A DNA stretch of 64,000 nt from Terriglobia bacterium (GTDB lineage Bacteria; Acidobacteriota; Terriglobia; Acidiferrales; UBA7541): positions 22,618 to 86,617 of the forward strand of contig JAIQEW010000016.1 of the NCBI GenBank assembly GCA_020073605.1, written 5' to 3'. The notes below the pieces were generated by a model. The model worked only from the letters and a program-made list of their open reading frames with translations, made no database searches and was not told the DNA's origin. The position numbers and the translations under genes were made by a program. Positions 27,669-36,064 of this stretch are shown piece by piece (position 1 is the stretch's first letter; each line of letters starts with the position of its first letter).

Positions 27669-28673
27669 TTATAGGTACTCCCGAAGCACAGCGTCAATCG
27701 ACGCGGGATCGGCTTCGGCGGCCCGGCCGAGCTGCGCGACGTAGCTCACGAGCTCGGGCGGAAGCGGCGCGCGCACTTCGATGCGACGCGCGGTCCGGGG
27801 ATGCACGAAGGCCACACGCGCGGCGTGCAGGAAATTCCTGTTGAGCGGAGGAAGAGTTTCCGTCCCCACGCGCTCCTGGCGCGGTGCGCCATAGAGCGTG
27901 TCCCCCACCACGGGGCATCCGAGCGCCGAAAAATGGACGCGAATCTGGTGCGTCCTACCCGTTCGCAGGTCCGCTTCGATCAGCGTGAAGTTGCCAACGC
28001 GCAGGCGCGCGCGCCAGTCCGTGCGGGCCGGACGGCCCTCTCGGCGACGGGCGGTCATGCGGGCGCGGCGGCGCAGGTCGCGCGCGACGGGCAACTCGAT
28101 GGTCCCGGCGTCTCCCTTGATCTTTCCATGAAGGAGCGCGACGTAGGTTTTCTGGACGAGGCGGTCTCGAAAATCTTCCGCCAGCTTTTTGTGAGCCGCG
28201 TCGGTGCGCGCGATCACGATCGCGCCGGAAGTGTCTTTGTCGAGCCGGTGCACAATGCCGGGGCGCAGCGGGCCTCCGACGGAGGACAATCCCTCGCCCT
28301 GGCCGAAGCGGTGCAGGAGCGCCGCCACCATCGTGCCGCTGTCCGCTCCCGCGCCGGGATGGACGATCATCCCCGCCGGCTTGTTGATCACCGCGACGTC
28401 TTCATCCTCGTAGAGTATTTCGAGCGGAATCGGCTCGGCCTCAACGCCCGGAGGCGGCGGGGCAGGAATTTCGACCGCCACCGTTTCGCCCGGCCCTACG
28501 CGATGCGACGCCTTCCGCGCGATTCCATCGACGTAAACGCGGCCTTCTTCCATCAGCGATTGAATGCGCGAGCGGCTGAGAGCCGGGAGCTGCGAGACGA
28601 GGAAACGGTCCAGCCGCTGGCCGGCGTCTTCGCCGGGGACGATGAATTCGAAATGTTCAGCGGAGTGAGTCAC
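27669..28673 (-). CDS. rluD: RluA/RluD-family 23S rRNA pseudouridine synthase
   Basis: A 334-residue pseudouridine synthase. An N-terminal S4 RNA-binding domain (about 14-70) is followed by the catalytic domain with HRLDKDTSG (D145 catalytic) and the GRTHQIRVHF motif, which assigns it to the RluA group; the S4 domain and neighbours favour RluD. The start is GTG at 28673, nine bases after the lgt stop, on the same strand. Adjacent lspA and rluD-like genes are common in many bacteria. The exact rRNA sites cannot be told from sequence, so the symbol is provisional. Confidence 0.88.
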   Translation of the reverse strand: MTHSAEHFEFIVPGEDAGQRLDRFLVSQLPALSRSRIQSLMEEGRVYVDGIARKASHRVGPGETVAVEIPAPPPPGVEAEPIPLEILYEDEDVAVINKPAGMIVHPGAGADSGTMVAALLHRFGQGEGLSSVGGPLRPGIVHRLDKDTSGAIVIARTDAAHKKLAEDFRDRLVQKTYVALLHGKIKGDAGTIELPVARDLRRRARMTARRREGRPARTDWRARLRVGNFTLIEADLRTGRTHQIRVHFSALGCPVVGDTLYGAPRQERVGTETLPPLNRNFLHAARVAFVHPRTARRIEVRAPLPPELVSYVAQLGRAAEADPASIDAVLREYL

Positions 28674-28682
28674 GGCAAGGCG

Positions 28683-29510
28683 TTACGAACGGCCGACTGC
28701 GGATCGAGCCGGCGTTTCCGGCGGAATCGAAACGGCCCCGCGCCGGCCGCGCAACCATAGGAATGTGCCGGCCGCGATCAGCGCCACGCTTACGATCTGC
28801 ATCAGCGAGATTCGATCCTGAAACATCAGCGTGCGGCCGGGATCGCCGCGGAAAAACTCGATCGTGCCGCGCTCGATTCCGTACAGGACGAAATAGGCGC
28901 CCACGATTTGTCCTCGGAGACGCCGCCGCGTCCCGAGCCACACGAGCAAGCCGAAATTCAAGAACTCCGCGAAGGCCTCGTAGAGCTGCGTCGGATGGAG
29001 CGTGGTATTGAGCGGCGTGCCGGCAATTCTTTCCGCCACCGGACTCGTGAACGTGATGCCCCACGGCAGCGACGTCGGCTTGCCGTAGCAGCAGCCGGCC
29101 ACAAAACATCCGATGCGGCCGATCCCGTGCCCCAGCGCCACCGGCGCGGACGAGAGGTCGAGCACGGCGAGGAGCGGCATCTTCTTGAAATGCGTGTAAA
29201 GAATCACCCACAGAATTCCGCCGATGATGCCGCCGTAGAACGTTCCCGCCGATTGAAACGTCTCAATGCTGAAGATTTTTCCGGGATTCGCAAAGTAGTA
29301 GTCCCACGCGCTGAGGATCAGCCAGAGCTTCGAGGCGCCGAGCGAGATGAGAATGCCCCAGATGCCGAGGTTCCAGATCTTGTCGGCATCCAGGCCGACG
29401 CGCGGGGCCTGGCGGTAGGCGTACCAGAGGCCGATCAGGAAGCCCGCCGCGGCCATCACTCCGTAGGTGTAAATGGTGAGCGAGCCGATTTGGAAAAGGA
29501 CGGGATACAT
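28683..29510 (-). CDS. lgt: Prolipoprotein diacylglyceryl transferase
   Basis: A 275-residue inner-membrane enzyme that attaches diacylglycerol to the lipobox Cys of prolipoproteins. The Lgt signature HGIGRIGCFVAGCCYG (about 128-143) and HPTQLYEA are clear, and about seven TM helices are visible. The ATG at 29510 is two bases after the lspA stop; the longer frame to 29819 overlaps lspA and is a shadow. It forms one transcription unit with ileS, lspA and rluD. With LspA it processes lipoproteins such as the one encoded at 46175-48091. Confidence 0.95.
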   Translation of the reverse strand: MYPVLFQIGSLTIYTYGVMAAAGFLIGLWYAYRQAPRVGLDADKIWNLGIWGILISLGASKLWLILSAWDYYFANPGKIFSIETFQSAGTFYGGIIGGILWVILYTHFKKMPLLAVLDLSSAPVALGHGIGRIGCFVAGCCYGKPTSLPWGITFTSPVAERIAGTPLNTTLHPTQLYEAFAEFLNFGLLVWLGTRRRLRGQIVGAYFVLYGIERGTIEFFRGDPGRTLMFQDRISLMQIVSVALIAAGTFLWLRGRRGAVSIPPETPARSAVGRS

Positions 29511-29512
29511 CT

Positions 29513-30022
29513 TTAGGCGCGCTCGTGACTCGGATGCCGCCAGTCGCGCAGGAGTTCGAGAACCACAAGAGCAGCGCCCACGGCGATCGCGGAATCGGCC
29601 AGGTTGAAAGTGTACCAGTGGTACGCGCCGACGTGAAAATCGATGAAGTCGGTGACGCTGCGGCGCAGCACGCGGTCGAGCACGTTGCCCGCCGCTCCGC
29701 CCAGGATCAGCGCCATCCCGCACTGGCCGAGCCAGCCCCCGGCGCGGCCCGTGACCAACAGCCACACAATCAAGCCAATCACGGCGACGGCGAAGGCGAT
29801 CAGAAGAGGCGCGCGCCACGGCGAGTCCGCGTCAGCGAAGATTCCAAACGCGACGCCGGGATTGCTCGTGTGCACCAGATTCAAGAGGCCGGGAATCAGC
29901 GTGCGCACTGAACCCGTGGCGGTGAGATTTTCGACGGCGTGCTTGGACCACTGATCCGCCGCGAGCACGGCCGCCGCGAGGAAGCCGAGCGCCCACGCCG
30001 AACGTGACGCGTGCGCGCTCAC
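29513..30022 (-). CDS. lspA: Lipoprotein signal peptidase (signal peptidase II)
   Basis: A 169-residue four-helix membrane aspartyl protease that removes signal peptides from lipidated prolipoproteins. Conserved blocks are DQWSKHAV, NPGVAFGIF, GGAAGNVLDR (D116) and FNLADSAI (D143), the two catalytic Asp. The start is GTG at 30022, whose GTGA overlaps the ileS stop by four bases, a strong sign of translational coupling. The ileS-lspA order is common in bacteria. A longer upstream frame overlaps ileS and is rejected. Confidence 0.95.
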   Translation of the reverse strand: MSAHASRSAWALGFLAAAVLAADQWSKHAVENLTATGSVRTLIPGLLNLVHTSNPGVAFGIFADADSPWRAPLLIAFAVAVIGLIVWLLVTGRAGGWLGQCGMALILGGAAGNVLDRVLRRSVTDFIDFHVGAYHWYTFNLADSAIAVGAALVVLELLRDWRHPSHERA

Positions 30023-32937
30023 GAAGCGGCGCTCCCGGCGCGATTGCCGCCATCGCGCTCGATTTCGGCGAGTGCGGCAGTGCAGCGCTCGCAAATCGTC
30101 GGGTAGTCGGCGTTCTCGCCGACGTGAGTCGAATAGTTCCAGCAGCGCTCGCATTTCTTGCCTTGCGCGCGTTCGACGCCGATGACTACTTTCCCACCGC
30201 GACTCGACTCCAGCGTAGTTGCTGCGTCGGTCGACAATTCGGGTGTGATATCAACCTGTGACACGATTAGCAGAGCCCGTAGTTGATCCTTATAGGTACT
30301 CAAGATGCGCAAAACGTCGTCCTTAACCTGAGGCTGGAGATCAGTGCGCGGGTAAACCGATACCTTCGCCTCCAGGGCGCTACCGATGATCTTATTAGCT
30401 CGCGCAGTTTCGAGCGCGTTCAATACCTCCCCGCGGATCTCAAGTAGTGTCTCCCAATTTTTCGCGCGAGCCTCGTCGAATGCGTTCTCGAAAGTCTCGG
30501 GCGCGGAGAAAGATGACATGTGGACGCTGGCCGGAGCATTCGCTTCGTGTGGAAAATGCTTCCAGATTTCCTCGGAAGTGAAAACAAGGATCGGCGCGAT
30601 CAGGCGGACGAGAGCACGGGCAATGTGATAGACGGCCGTCTGCGCGGAGCGGCGCCCGCGACTATTGGGCGCGAAGGTGTAGAGGCGATCCTTCAGCACG
30701 TCGAAATAGAACGCGCTCAGATCGACGCTGCAAAAATCGTGCAGCGCGTGATAGACGCGGTGGAATTCGAAGCTCGCGTACCAATCGAGGCATTGGCGGA
30801 CGAGCGCTCCGGTCCGCCGGTGCATCCAGGCGTCCATCTCCCACATGTCCGCGTCGTGGACGATATCGCGCGCGGGATCGAAGTCGTTGAGATTCGAAAG
30901 CGCGAAGCGGAACGTATTGCGAATCTTGCGGTAGGCTTCCGCGAGTTGCGTCATCATCGCGGGCGAATTGCGCATGTCGGCGGTGTAATCCTGCGAGACG
31001 ACCCAGACGCGCAGCAGATCGGCGCCCCATTTTTCCACGATCTCATTCGGGTATAGGGCGTTGCCGAGCGATTTCGACATCGGCTTGCCCGCTTCGTCGA
31101 GCGTCCAGCCGTGCGTGACTACTTGCTCATAAGGCGCGCCGCCGCGCGTGCCGATGCCAACGAGCAGCGAACTCTGAAACCATCCGCGGAACTGGTCCGG
31201 ACCCTCGAGGTAAACCTGCGCGGGCCAGTGGAGACCGTTGCTCTCCTTGAGGACGGCAAGATGCGTGGAGCCGGATTCGAACCATACGTCGAGGATATCG
31301 TTTTCCTGATGCCATTTTGAGGCGCCGCAGGAGCACTTCGTTCCCGGAGGGAGAAGCTCCTCGGCGGAATGCGTGTACCAGGCGTCCGCGCCCTCGCGCT
31401 CGAAAAACGGAAGCACGTGGCGCAGCGCCTGAAAATCCTTGAGCGGTTTGCCACACGAATCGCAGTTAAACACGATCAGCGGAACGCCCCAGAAGCGCTG
31501 ACGGGAGATGCACCAGTCGGGGCGGTCGGCAAGCATGTTACTCATTCGAGCCATACCCCAATCCGGGATCCATTTGACATTCTGAATTTCGAACAACGCC
31601 CGCGTCCTTAGAGTCCGAGCATGATCGCCCGAGACTGAAACAATTCGCGGGTCAGGCTCTCCGACCGGCTCGTCCATGGAAACGAACCACTGCTCGGTGG
31701 CGCGGAAGATCACGGGATTGTGGCAGCGCCAGCAGTGCGGATAGCTGTGCGCGAGTTTCTTTTCGCCAACGAGCATGCCGCGCTTCTTCAGCAGCTCGAC
31801 CACGATCGGATTCGCCTCCCAGACAATCTTGCCTTTGTACTCCGGCAGACCTTCGGTGAAGCGACCGTCATCGTCCTGCGGCGCGTATGCTTCGAGGCCA
31901 TACTTCTGGCCGGTGCGGAAGTCATCCGCGCCGTGGCCGGGGGCTGTGTGGACGATGCCGGTGCCCTGATCGAGCGTGACGTAATCGGCGAGCACAGCGG
32001 GCACGCGCAGATCGAGGAACGGATGCTGGAACTGGATGCCTTCGAGGTCCTTGCCCTTCCAGCCGCCGCTAACGCCGGTCGCGACGACGCCCAGATCCTC
32101 GCCGAGCGCCTTCACGCGCTCTCTTGCCAAGAGCAGCTTCCCCGCCGGTGTTTCGGCGACCACGTATTCGAAATCGGGATGAAACGCGAGCGCGCGGTTC
32201 GCGGGAAGCGTCCACGGAGTGGTGGTCCAAATCAGCGCGCTCACGTCGCTGCCGAGCTTGCTCGACTTCTCGCTCGCGACGACCGGAAACTTCACCCAGA
32301 CCGAGGGGCTGGTGTGGTCCTCGTACTCGACTTCTGCCTCGGCGAGCGCCGTGCGGTCGTGGATGCACCAGTAGACCGGCTTCAGCCCGCGATAGACGTA
32401 GCCCTTTTCGAGGAAGTCGATGAAGGCCCCGGCGATGCACGCCTCCATGTTCGGGTCCATCGTGAGGTAGGGCTTATCCCACTGGCCGAAGATGCCGAGG
32501 CGCTTGAACTCGCGCTTGTGGATTTCCACGTAACGCGCGGCGAACGCGCGGCACATCTTGCGGAATTCGGCGGCCGGAACTTTGGAGGTCTTCCCTCCCA
32601 GCTCTTTTTCGACCTGCGTCTCGATGGGGAGGCCGTGGCAATCCCAGCCGGGAATGTAGGGCGAGCGGAACCCGGCCATGGTCTTCGACTTCACGATCAT
32701 GTCTTTCAAAATCTTGTTCAGACCGGTGCCGAGATGGATTTCACCCGTGGGATACGGGGGGCCGTCGTGAAGGACGAACAGGGGCTTCCCTTCGCGCGAT
32801 TCCAATATCTTGCGATAGAGCCCCATCGCCTCCCAGGCCGCCAACTGCTCGGGCTCGCGCTGGGGAAGCTGCGCCTTCATGGGGAAATCGGTTTTCGGCA
32901 GATTCAGAGTGCTTTTGAGGTCCAAAAGTTTCGCCAT
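30019..32937 (-). CDS. ileS: Isoleucyl-tRNA synthetase
   Basis: A 972-residue class I synthetase charging tRNA-Ile. The HIGH-equivalent is HLGTG (68-72) and the KMSKS loop is PMSKSLGN near 620. An editing domain lies between them (TTPWTLPANRAL, GTGIVHTAPGHG). A C-terminal zinc finger, CERCWNYSTHVG...CERC (about 925-955), is present as in bacterial-type IleRS. It is first in the ileS-lspA-lgt-rluD run. The stretch near 30200-30450 looks less GC-rich with more A/T-ending codons than the rest of the gene. No T-box leader was seen in the 265 bases upstream. Confidence 0.97.
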   Translation of the reverse strand: MAKLLDLKSTLNLPKTDFPMKAQLPQREPEQLAAWEAMGLYRKILESREGKPLFVLHDGPPYPTGEIHLGTGLNKILKDMIVKSKTMAGFRSPYIPGWDCHGLPIETQVEKELGGKTSKVPAAEFRKMCRAFAARYVEIHKREFKRLGIFGQWDKPYLTMDPNMEACIAGAFIDFLEKGYVYRGLKPVYWCIHDRTALAEAEVEYEDHTSPSVWVKFPVVASEKSSKLGSDVSALIWTTTPWTLPANRALAFHPDFEYVVAETPAGKLLLARERVKALGEDLGVVATGVSGGWKGKDLEGIQFQHPFLDLRVPAVLADYVTLDQGTGIVHTAPGHGADDFRTGQKYGLEAYAPQDDDGRFTEGLPEYKGKIVWEANPIVVELLKKRGMLVGEKKLAHSYPHCWRCHNPVIFRATEQWFVSMDEPVGEPDPRIVSVSGDHARTLRTRALFEIQNVKWIPDWGMARMSNMLADRPDWCISRQRFWGVPLIVFNCDSCGKPLKDFQALRHVLPFFEREGADAWYTHSAEELLPPGTKCSCGASKWHQENDILDVWFESGSTHLAVLKESNGLHWPAQVYLEGPDQFRGWFQSSLLVGIGTRGGAPYEQVVTHGWTLDEAGKPMSKSLGNALYPNEIVEKWGADLLRVWVVSQDYTADMRNSPAMMTQLAEAYRKIRNTFRFALSNLNDFDPARDIVHDADMWEMDAWMHRRTGALVRQCLDWYASFEFHRVYHALHDFCSVDLSAFYFDVLKDRLYTFAPNSRGRRSAQTAVYHIARALVRLIAPILVFTSEEIWKHFPHEANAPASVHMSSFSAPETFENAFDEARAKNWETLLEIRGEVLNALETARANKIIGSALEAKVSVYPRTDLQPQVKDDVLRILSTYKDQLRALLIVSQVDITPELSTDAATTLESSRGGKVVIGVERAQGKKCERCWNYSTHVGENADYPTICERCTAALAEIERDGGNRAGSAAS

Positions 32938-33202
32938 CTTGCGGGATCGAGAGGCCCTTTCTTCGAAGCCCGGGCGCGCCAGCTAGCGCGGGCATGCCTG
33001 CATGTGCTACAAGTGCCGCTCCGGCGCTCCAATCCACTGGAACGGCAAGAGTTTGCGCCGTGGAAACCCAAATTTCGGTTCGCTTCCCCTATGCTACAAT
33101 GAATCTTGAAGCGTGTCAGCCTTGCCCGGGTTGATACATCCTTTTTTGCGCGGATGCGTCTAATATTTGGTACCACTGCGGAGAGGGACGCAGGCAATTC
33201 GC

Positions 33203-34375
33203 ATGTCAGACTTTAGCGCCAAACTCGACAATTCGGGCCGTTCGACCCGCGAAACCGCATTCCGGCTGGGCCGGTTGCCTTCGCCCTCGCACGAGGGCAG
33301 TCTGAAGAGCCTTTTCTCGAACCTCAAGGACTTCCTCACCGAACGTCCCGTAAAGATCCGCACAGGCACGCCAACCGCTTTCAATATGCCCAAGTTTGGC
33401 GACGGCCTTGGCGGGAACCTGAAGGAATTCTTCCATTCGGGGCCGCGGGGCAACGTGAACTCAGCGCTCCTGGTGAACTGGAACGAGGAACCGGGCCTCT
33501 GGCAGAACCTGCGCGACTGGATCGCTCCGCGCAAGCTGCCGCCGCTCAAGACGACGAGCCAGCCGATTCCCGTCCCCGAAATCTGGTCGAAGAATGCGCA
33601 GTTCAGCCGCGTGCAGGTCGTTTCGATCCTGGTGCATGCGGTGGCGATTGCGTTGATCGTGATGGTCCCGCTGCTGTTTCCTCAGCTGCTTTCGCCGCCG
33701 GTCACGAAGGCCAGCAAGCTCGATTTTAACGATGTCACAGTGTCGCCCTACCTGGCGAAGCTGGCGCCGGCGGCCAAGGCGGCAGGCGGTGGTGGCGGCG
33801 CAGCGGACAAGCTTCCCGCGGCGAAGGGACGGCTGCCCAAGTTCTCGTGGACTCAGATTTCGCGGCCGATGGTCAACCCGCCGAAAAATCCGCAGATTGC
33901 GGTGACGCCCACCGTCCTGGGCAATCCGGATATCAAGCTCCCGAACAACAACCTGCCGAACTGGGGCGACCCATTCGGTAAGACATCGAACGATTCGATG
34001 GGCCAGGGGCATGGCTCCGGCGTGGGCAGCGGGAACGGCGCGGGCGTGGGCCCAGGCGAGCAATATGGTACGGGCGGCGGTTTGCCCAGTGCGGGCACCG
34101 GGGGATACGGCACGCCAGCGTGCTTTTATATGCCCAGGGCTGATTACACCGATGAAGCGATGAAGGTGAAGCTTTCGGGCAGCGTGGAACTCCAAGCTGT
34201 TATTACGGCCGATGGACGTGTGGTGAATCCCTATGTCGCCAAAGGTCTAGGCCTTGGACTCAACGAAAAGGCAATGGAAGCCGTTCGCACGTGGCGTTGC
34301 ACGCCAGCGCGCGGCCCCGACGGCAAGCCCGCGAGCGTGCAGGTGGTGATCGAAGTCGTATTTCAGCTGTTCTGA
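33203..34375 (+). CDS. TonB-family protein with long cytoplasmic N-terminus
   Basis: A 390-residue single-span protein. About 137 cytoplasmic residues precede a TM helix (138-160, VQVVSILVHAVAIALIVMVP). A periplasmic Pro/Gly-rich region (with GGGGG and GHGSGVGSGNGAGVG) leads to a C-terminal TonB domain (about 305-390: DEAMKVKLSGSVELQAVI...NEKAMEAVRTWRCTPA). The role would be to energise outer-membrane receptors, but no ExbB/ExbD or receptor gene is nearby. The start MSDFSAK was preferred; an upstream in-frame start adds 12 residues. It is divergent from ileS. The long N-terminus is unusual for classical TonB. Confidence 0.82.
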   Translation: MSDFSAKLDNSGRSTRETAFRLGRLPSPSHEGSLKSLFSNLKDFLTERPVKIRTGTPTAFNMPKFGDGLGGNLKEFFHSGPRGNVNSALLVNWNEEPGLWQNLRDWIAPRKLPPLKTTSQPIPVPEIWSKNAQFSRVQVVSILVHAVAIALIVMVPLLFPQLLSPPVTKASKLDFNDVTVSPYLAKLAPAAKAAGGGGGAADKLPAAKGRLPKFSWTQISRPMVNPPKNPQIAVTPTVLGNPDIKLPNNNLPNWGDPFGKTSNDSMGQGHGSGVGSGNGAGVGPGEQYGTGGGLPSAGTGGYGTPACFYMPRADYTDEAMKVKLSGSVELQAVITADGRVVNPYVAKGLGLGLNEKAMEAVRTWRCTPARGPDGKPASVQVVIEVVFQLF

Positions 34376-34479
34376 CGTACGCGCCGCGCGTCTGATCGCG
34401 CTGCGAACCTGCCCGTATTCCCACAGAAGCGTTAACTAACCAGACCCAGGCATATCGACTCGCGCATCCTTCTGCTACG

Positions 34480-35340
34480 ATGAGCGGCATGAAACGAGCA
34501 GCTTGCTGCTTCATTCTTCTGTTTGCCGGGATGACGGCCACTGCGCCTCGCGCATCCGCGCAAGACGGCTCGATTGAATTCGTCGCGCGAGCAACTCCTT
34601 CGGGAGGCCTCGAAGAGCCGGTGCGCGGCTTCCCCTTCTATCTCCTGAGCAAGAGCTTCGAGAGCATCAGCCAGGAGGCGAGCGTCGGATCTCCCGAGCC
34701 CGATATGGCGGCATTCATCGACGCGCTCGAAGTCTCGCCCGAAATGAAAGCCTGGATGAAGAAGAATCATTCGACCTCGCTCGCCGGAGAAGACTTCATC
34801 CGCAAGCTGCACGCGGATGACGTAATCAACGTGCCGGAATTCTACAAGGCGTACATGGACAGGAACTCCGGGGATCAATCCGTCGATTTCCCGAAGCCGC
34901 CGAAGGTGAAGCCTTCAGATAAAGCAAGTGACCCCGCGAAATATCAGAAGCTTTCGGCGCAATACAGCGAGACCATCCGCCACTATATCGAGCAGCATCC
35001 CCGGAGCGTGGACGGCATCGACCTCAACCTCGCGGAGCTCGATCCGACCCCGAAGTGGGCTGCGCTCGAGGCCAAGCGGCTCCCGGAAATTCATCGCCGC
35101 GCGCTGAATCTGGCGCAATCGAAGTACCTCGTCGCGCGGACGGAAACCAATCTTCAGGGCCAGGGATTCCTGCGCGGCATTCCGCCGGGAAACTACTGGA
35201 TCAGCACGCTCGACGTGGCTGCCGACGTGGGCGATGTGCGCGCGCGATGGGACGTGCCGGTGACGGTCCGTGCAGGCGCGACCCAGTACGTTGCGCTATC
35301 GAACGTCAACTCCGTGCAGGCCTCCCGCGTTTCTCCCTGA
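34480..35340 (+). CDS. Exported hypothetical protein
   Basis: A 286-residue protein with a signal peptide (about 1-27, ending ASAQ). An ATG three codons in (34489) is an equally good start. The N-terminus SIEFVARATPSGGLEEPVRGFPFYLL and the C-terminal GFLRGIPPGNYWISTLDVAA...VPVTVRAGATQYVALSN look like a beta-sandwich of the carboxypeptidase-regulatory type, split by a helical middle with a Lys/Pro-rich loop. Probably periplasmic or surface-located. The stop is 11 bases before the next gene. No enzyme motif is visible. Confidence 0.65.
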   Translation: MSGMKRAACCFILLFAGMTATAPRASAQDGSIEFVARATPSGGLEEPVRGFPFYLLSKSFESISQEASVGSPEPDMAAFIDALEVSPEMKAWMKKNHSTSLAGEDFIRKLHADDVINVPEFYKAYMDRNSGDQSVDFPKPPKVKPSDKASDPAKYQKLSAQYSETIRHYIEQHPRSVDGIDLNLAELDPTPKWAALEAKRLPEIHRRALNLAQSKYLVARTETNLQGQGFLRGIPPGNYWISTLDVAADVGDVRARWDVPVTVRAGATQYVALSNVNSVQASRVSP

Positions 35341-35351
35341 CGGCCTCGCGC

Positions 35352-35966
35352 ATGACCGAGGGCGAAAACATCGCACGTTGGATAAACGAGCTAGCCGATC
35401 CCGATGCCAGCGTCCGAAGCTTGGCCGCCTATCAGCTGCGTTCGGCGGTTCTTATCAAGTCTTTCTACGGAATTAACAGCTGGATTCGCGATCCGGAATT
35501 TTACTCCCTGAACCGCCCGTTCGCAGTTGATGCAAAAGGCGATCCACGCATGAAAAGGGCGCCGATCATCGTGGGAATTGCGGTTCAGCCCGAAACCTTT
35601 GAAAAGATTCGCGCAGCGGAGGGATCGCCCAGGCTCGCGGACGTCCCGCCGGACCAGGATGCTGTGGAGTTCGAACTGGGAGCGGGGACCAACGGGATAG
35701 ACGTATTGACGACGCGCGAACCCGGCGGCTCGGGAGCAATCGCTCGATATCTTCAAAAGTTCGGGGAGGGAGTTCAGCAGATCGAAGTCAACGTGACCGA
35801 CGTGGATCGCGCCACGGAGATTTTCCGCACGCGGTTCGGCTTTGCGCCCATCTATCCCGCGACGCGGCCAGGCGCCGACGGCACGCGCGTGAACTTCTTC
35901 CTCGTCCCGGGACCGGACGGCAAGAAGCTCCTGATCGAACTCGTGGAACCCTCGGCAAAATCGTAG
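35352..35966 (+). CDS. HEAT-repeat/VOC (glyoxalase-like) fusion protein
   Basis: A 204-residue protein. Residues 5-50 (IARWINELADPDASVRSLAA) look like one HEAT-type helical pair; residues 70-200 look like a VOC domain close to methylmalonyl-CoA epimerase in layout: IIVGIAVQ, IDVLTTREPG, AIARYLQKFGEG, QQIEVNVTDVDRA and LLIELVE. The His residues that bind metal in epimerases are replaced by Gln in QQIEV, and by other residues in VGIAV, so activity may differ or be lost. The ATG at 35352 is 11 bases after the previous stop. A repeat element overlaps its stop codon. Substrate unknown. Confidence 0.7.
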   Translation: MTEGENIARWINELADPDASVRSLAAYQLRSAVLIKSFYGINSWIRDPEFYSLNRPFAVDAKGDPRMKRAPIIVGIAVQPETFEKIRAAEGSPRLADVPPDQDAVEFELGAGTNGIDVLTTREPGGSGAIARYLQKFGEGVQQIEVNVTDVDRATEIFRTRFGFAPIYPATRPGADGTRVNFFLVPGPDGKKLLIELVEPSAKS

Positions 35967-36035
35967 GGGCGGGTTTCAACCCCCCCTACGGAATAGTAGG
36001 GAGATCGTAGAGGCAAGTTTGATACCCGCCCCTAC
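35963..36035. repeat. Two degenerate copies of the GTAGGGGCGGGTTT repeat
   Basis: GTAGGGGCGGGTTT (35963-35976) is identical to the left arm at 16544; its right arm is imperfect. A second degenerate unit, GTAGAGGCAAGTTTG to ACCCGCCCCTAC, spans 36007-36035. The first copy overlaps the TAG stop of the VOC gene. Located between convergent genes. Confidence 0.65.
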
Positions 36036-36064
36036 AAAACGAGGCAGCGGGCCAAAAGCCGCGC

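Noticed and set aside
32938..33202. T-box riboswitch before ileS
   Set aside because: No specifier-like hairpin or T-box core sequence is visible; only GC-rich dyads.
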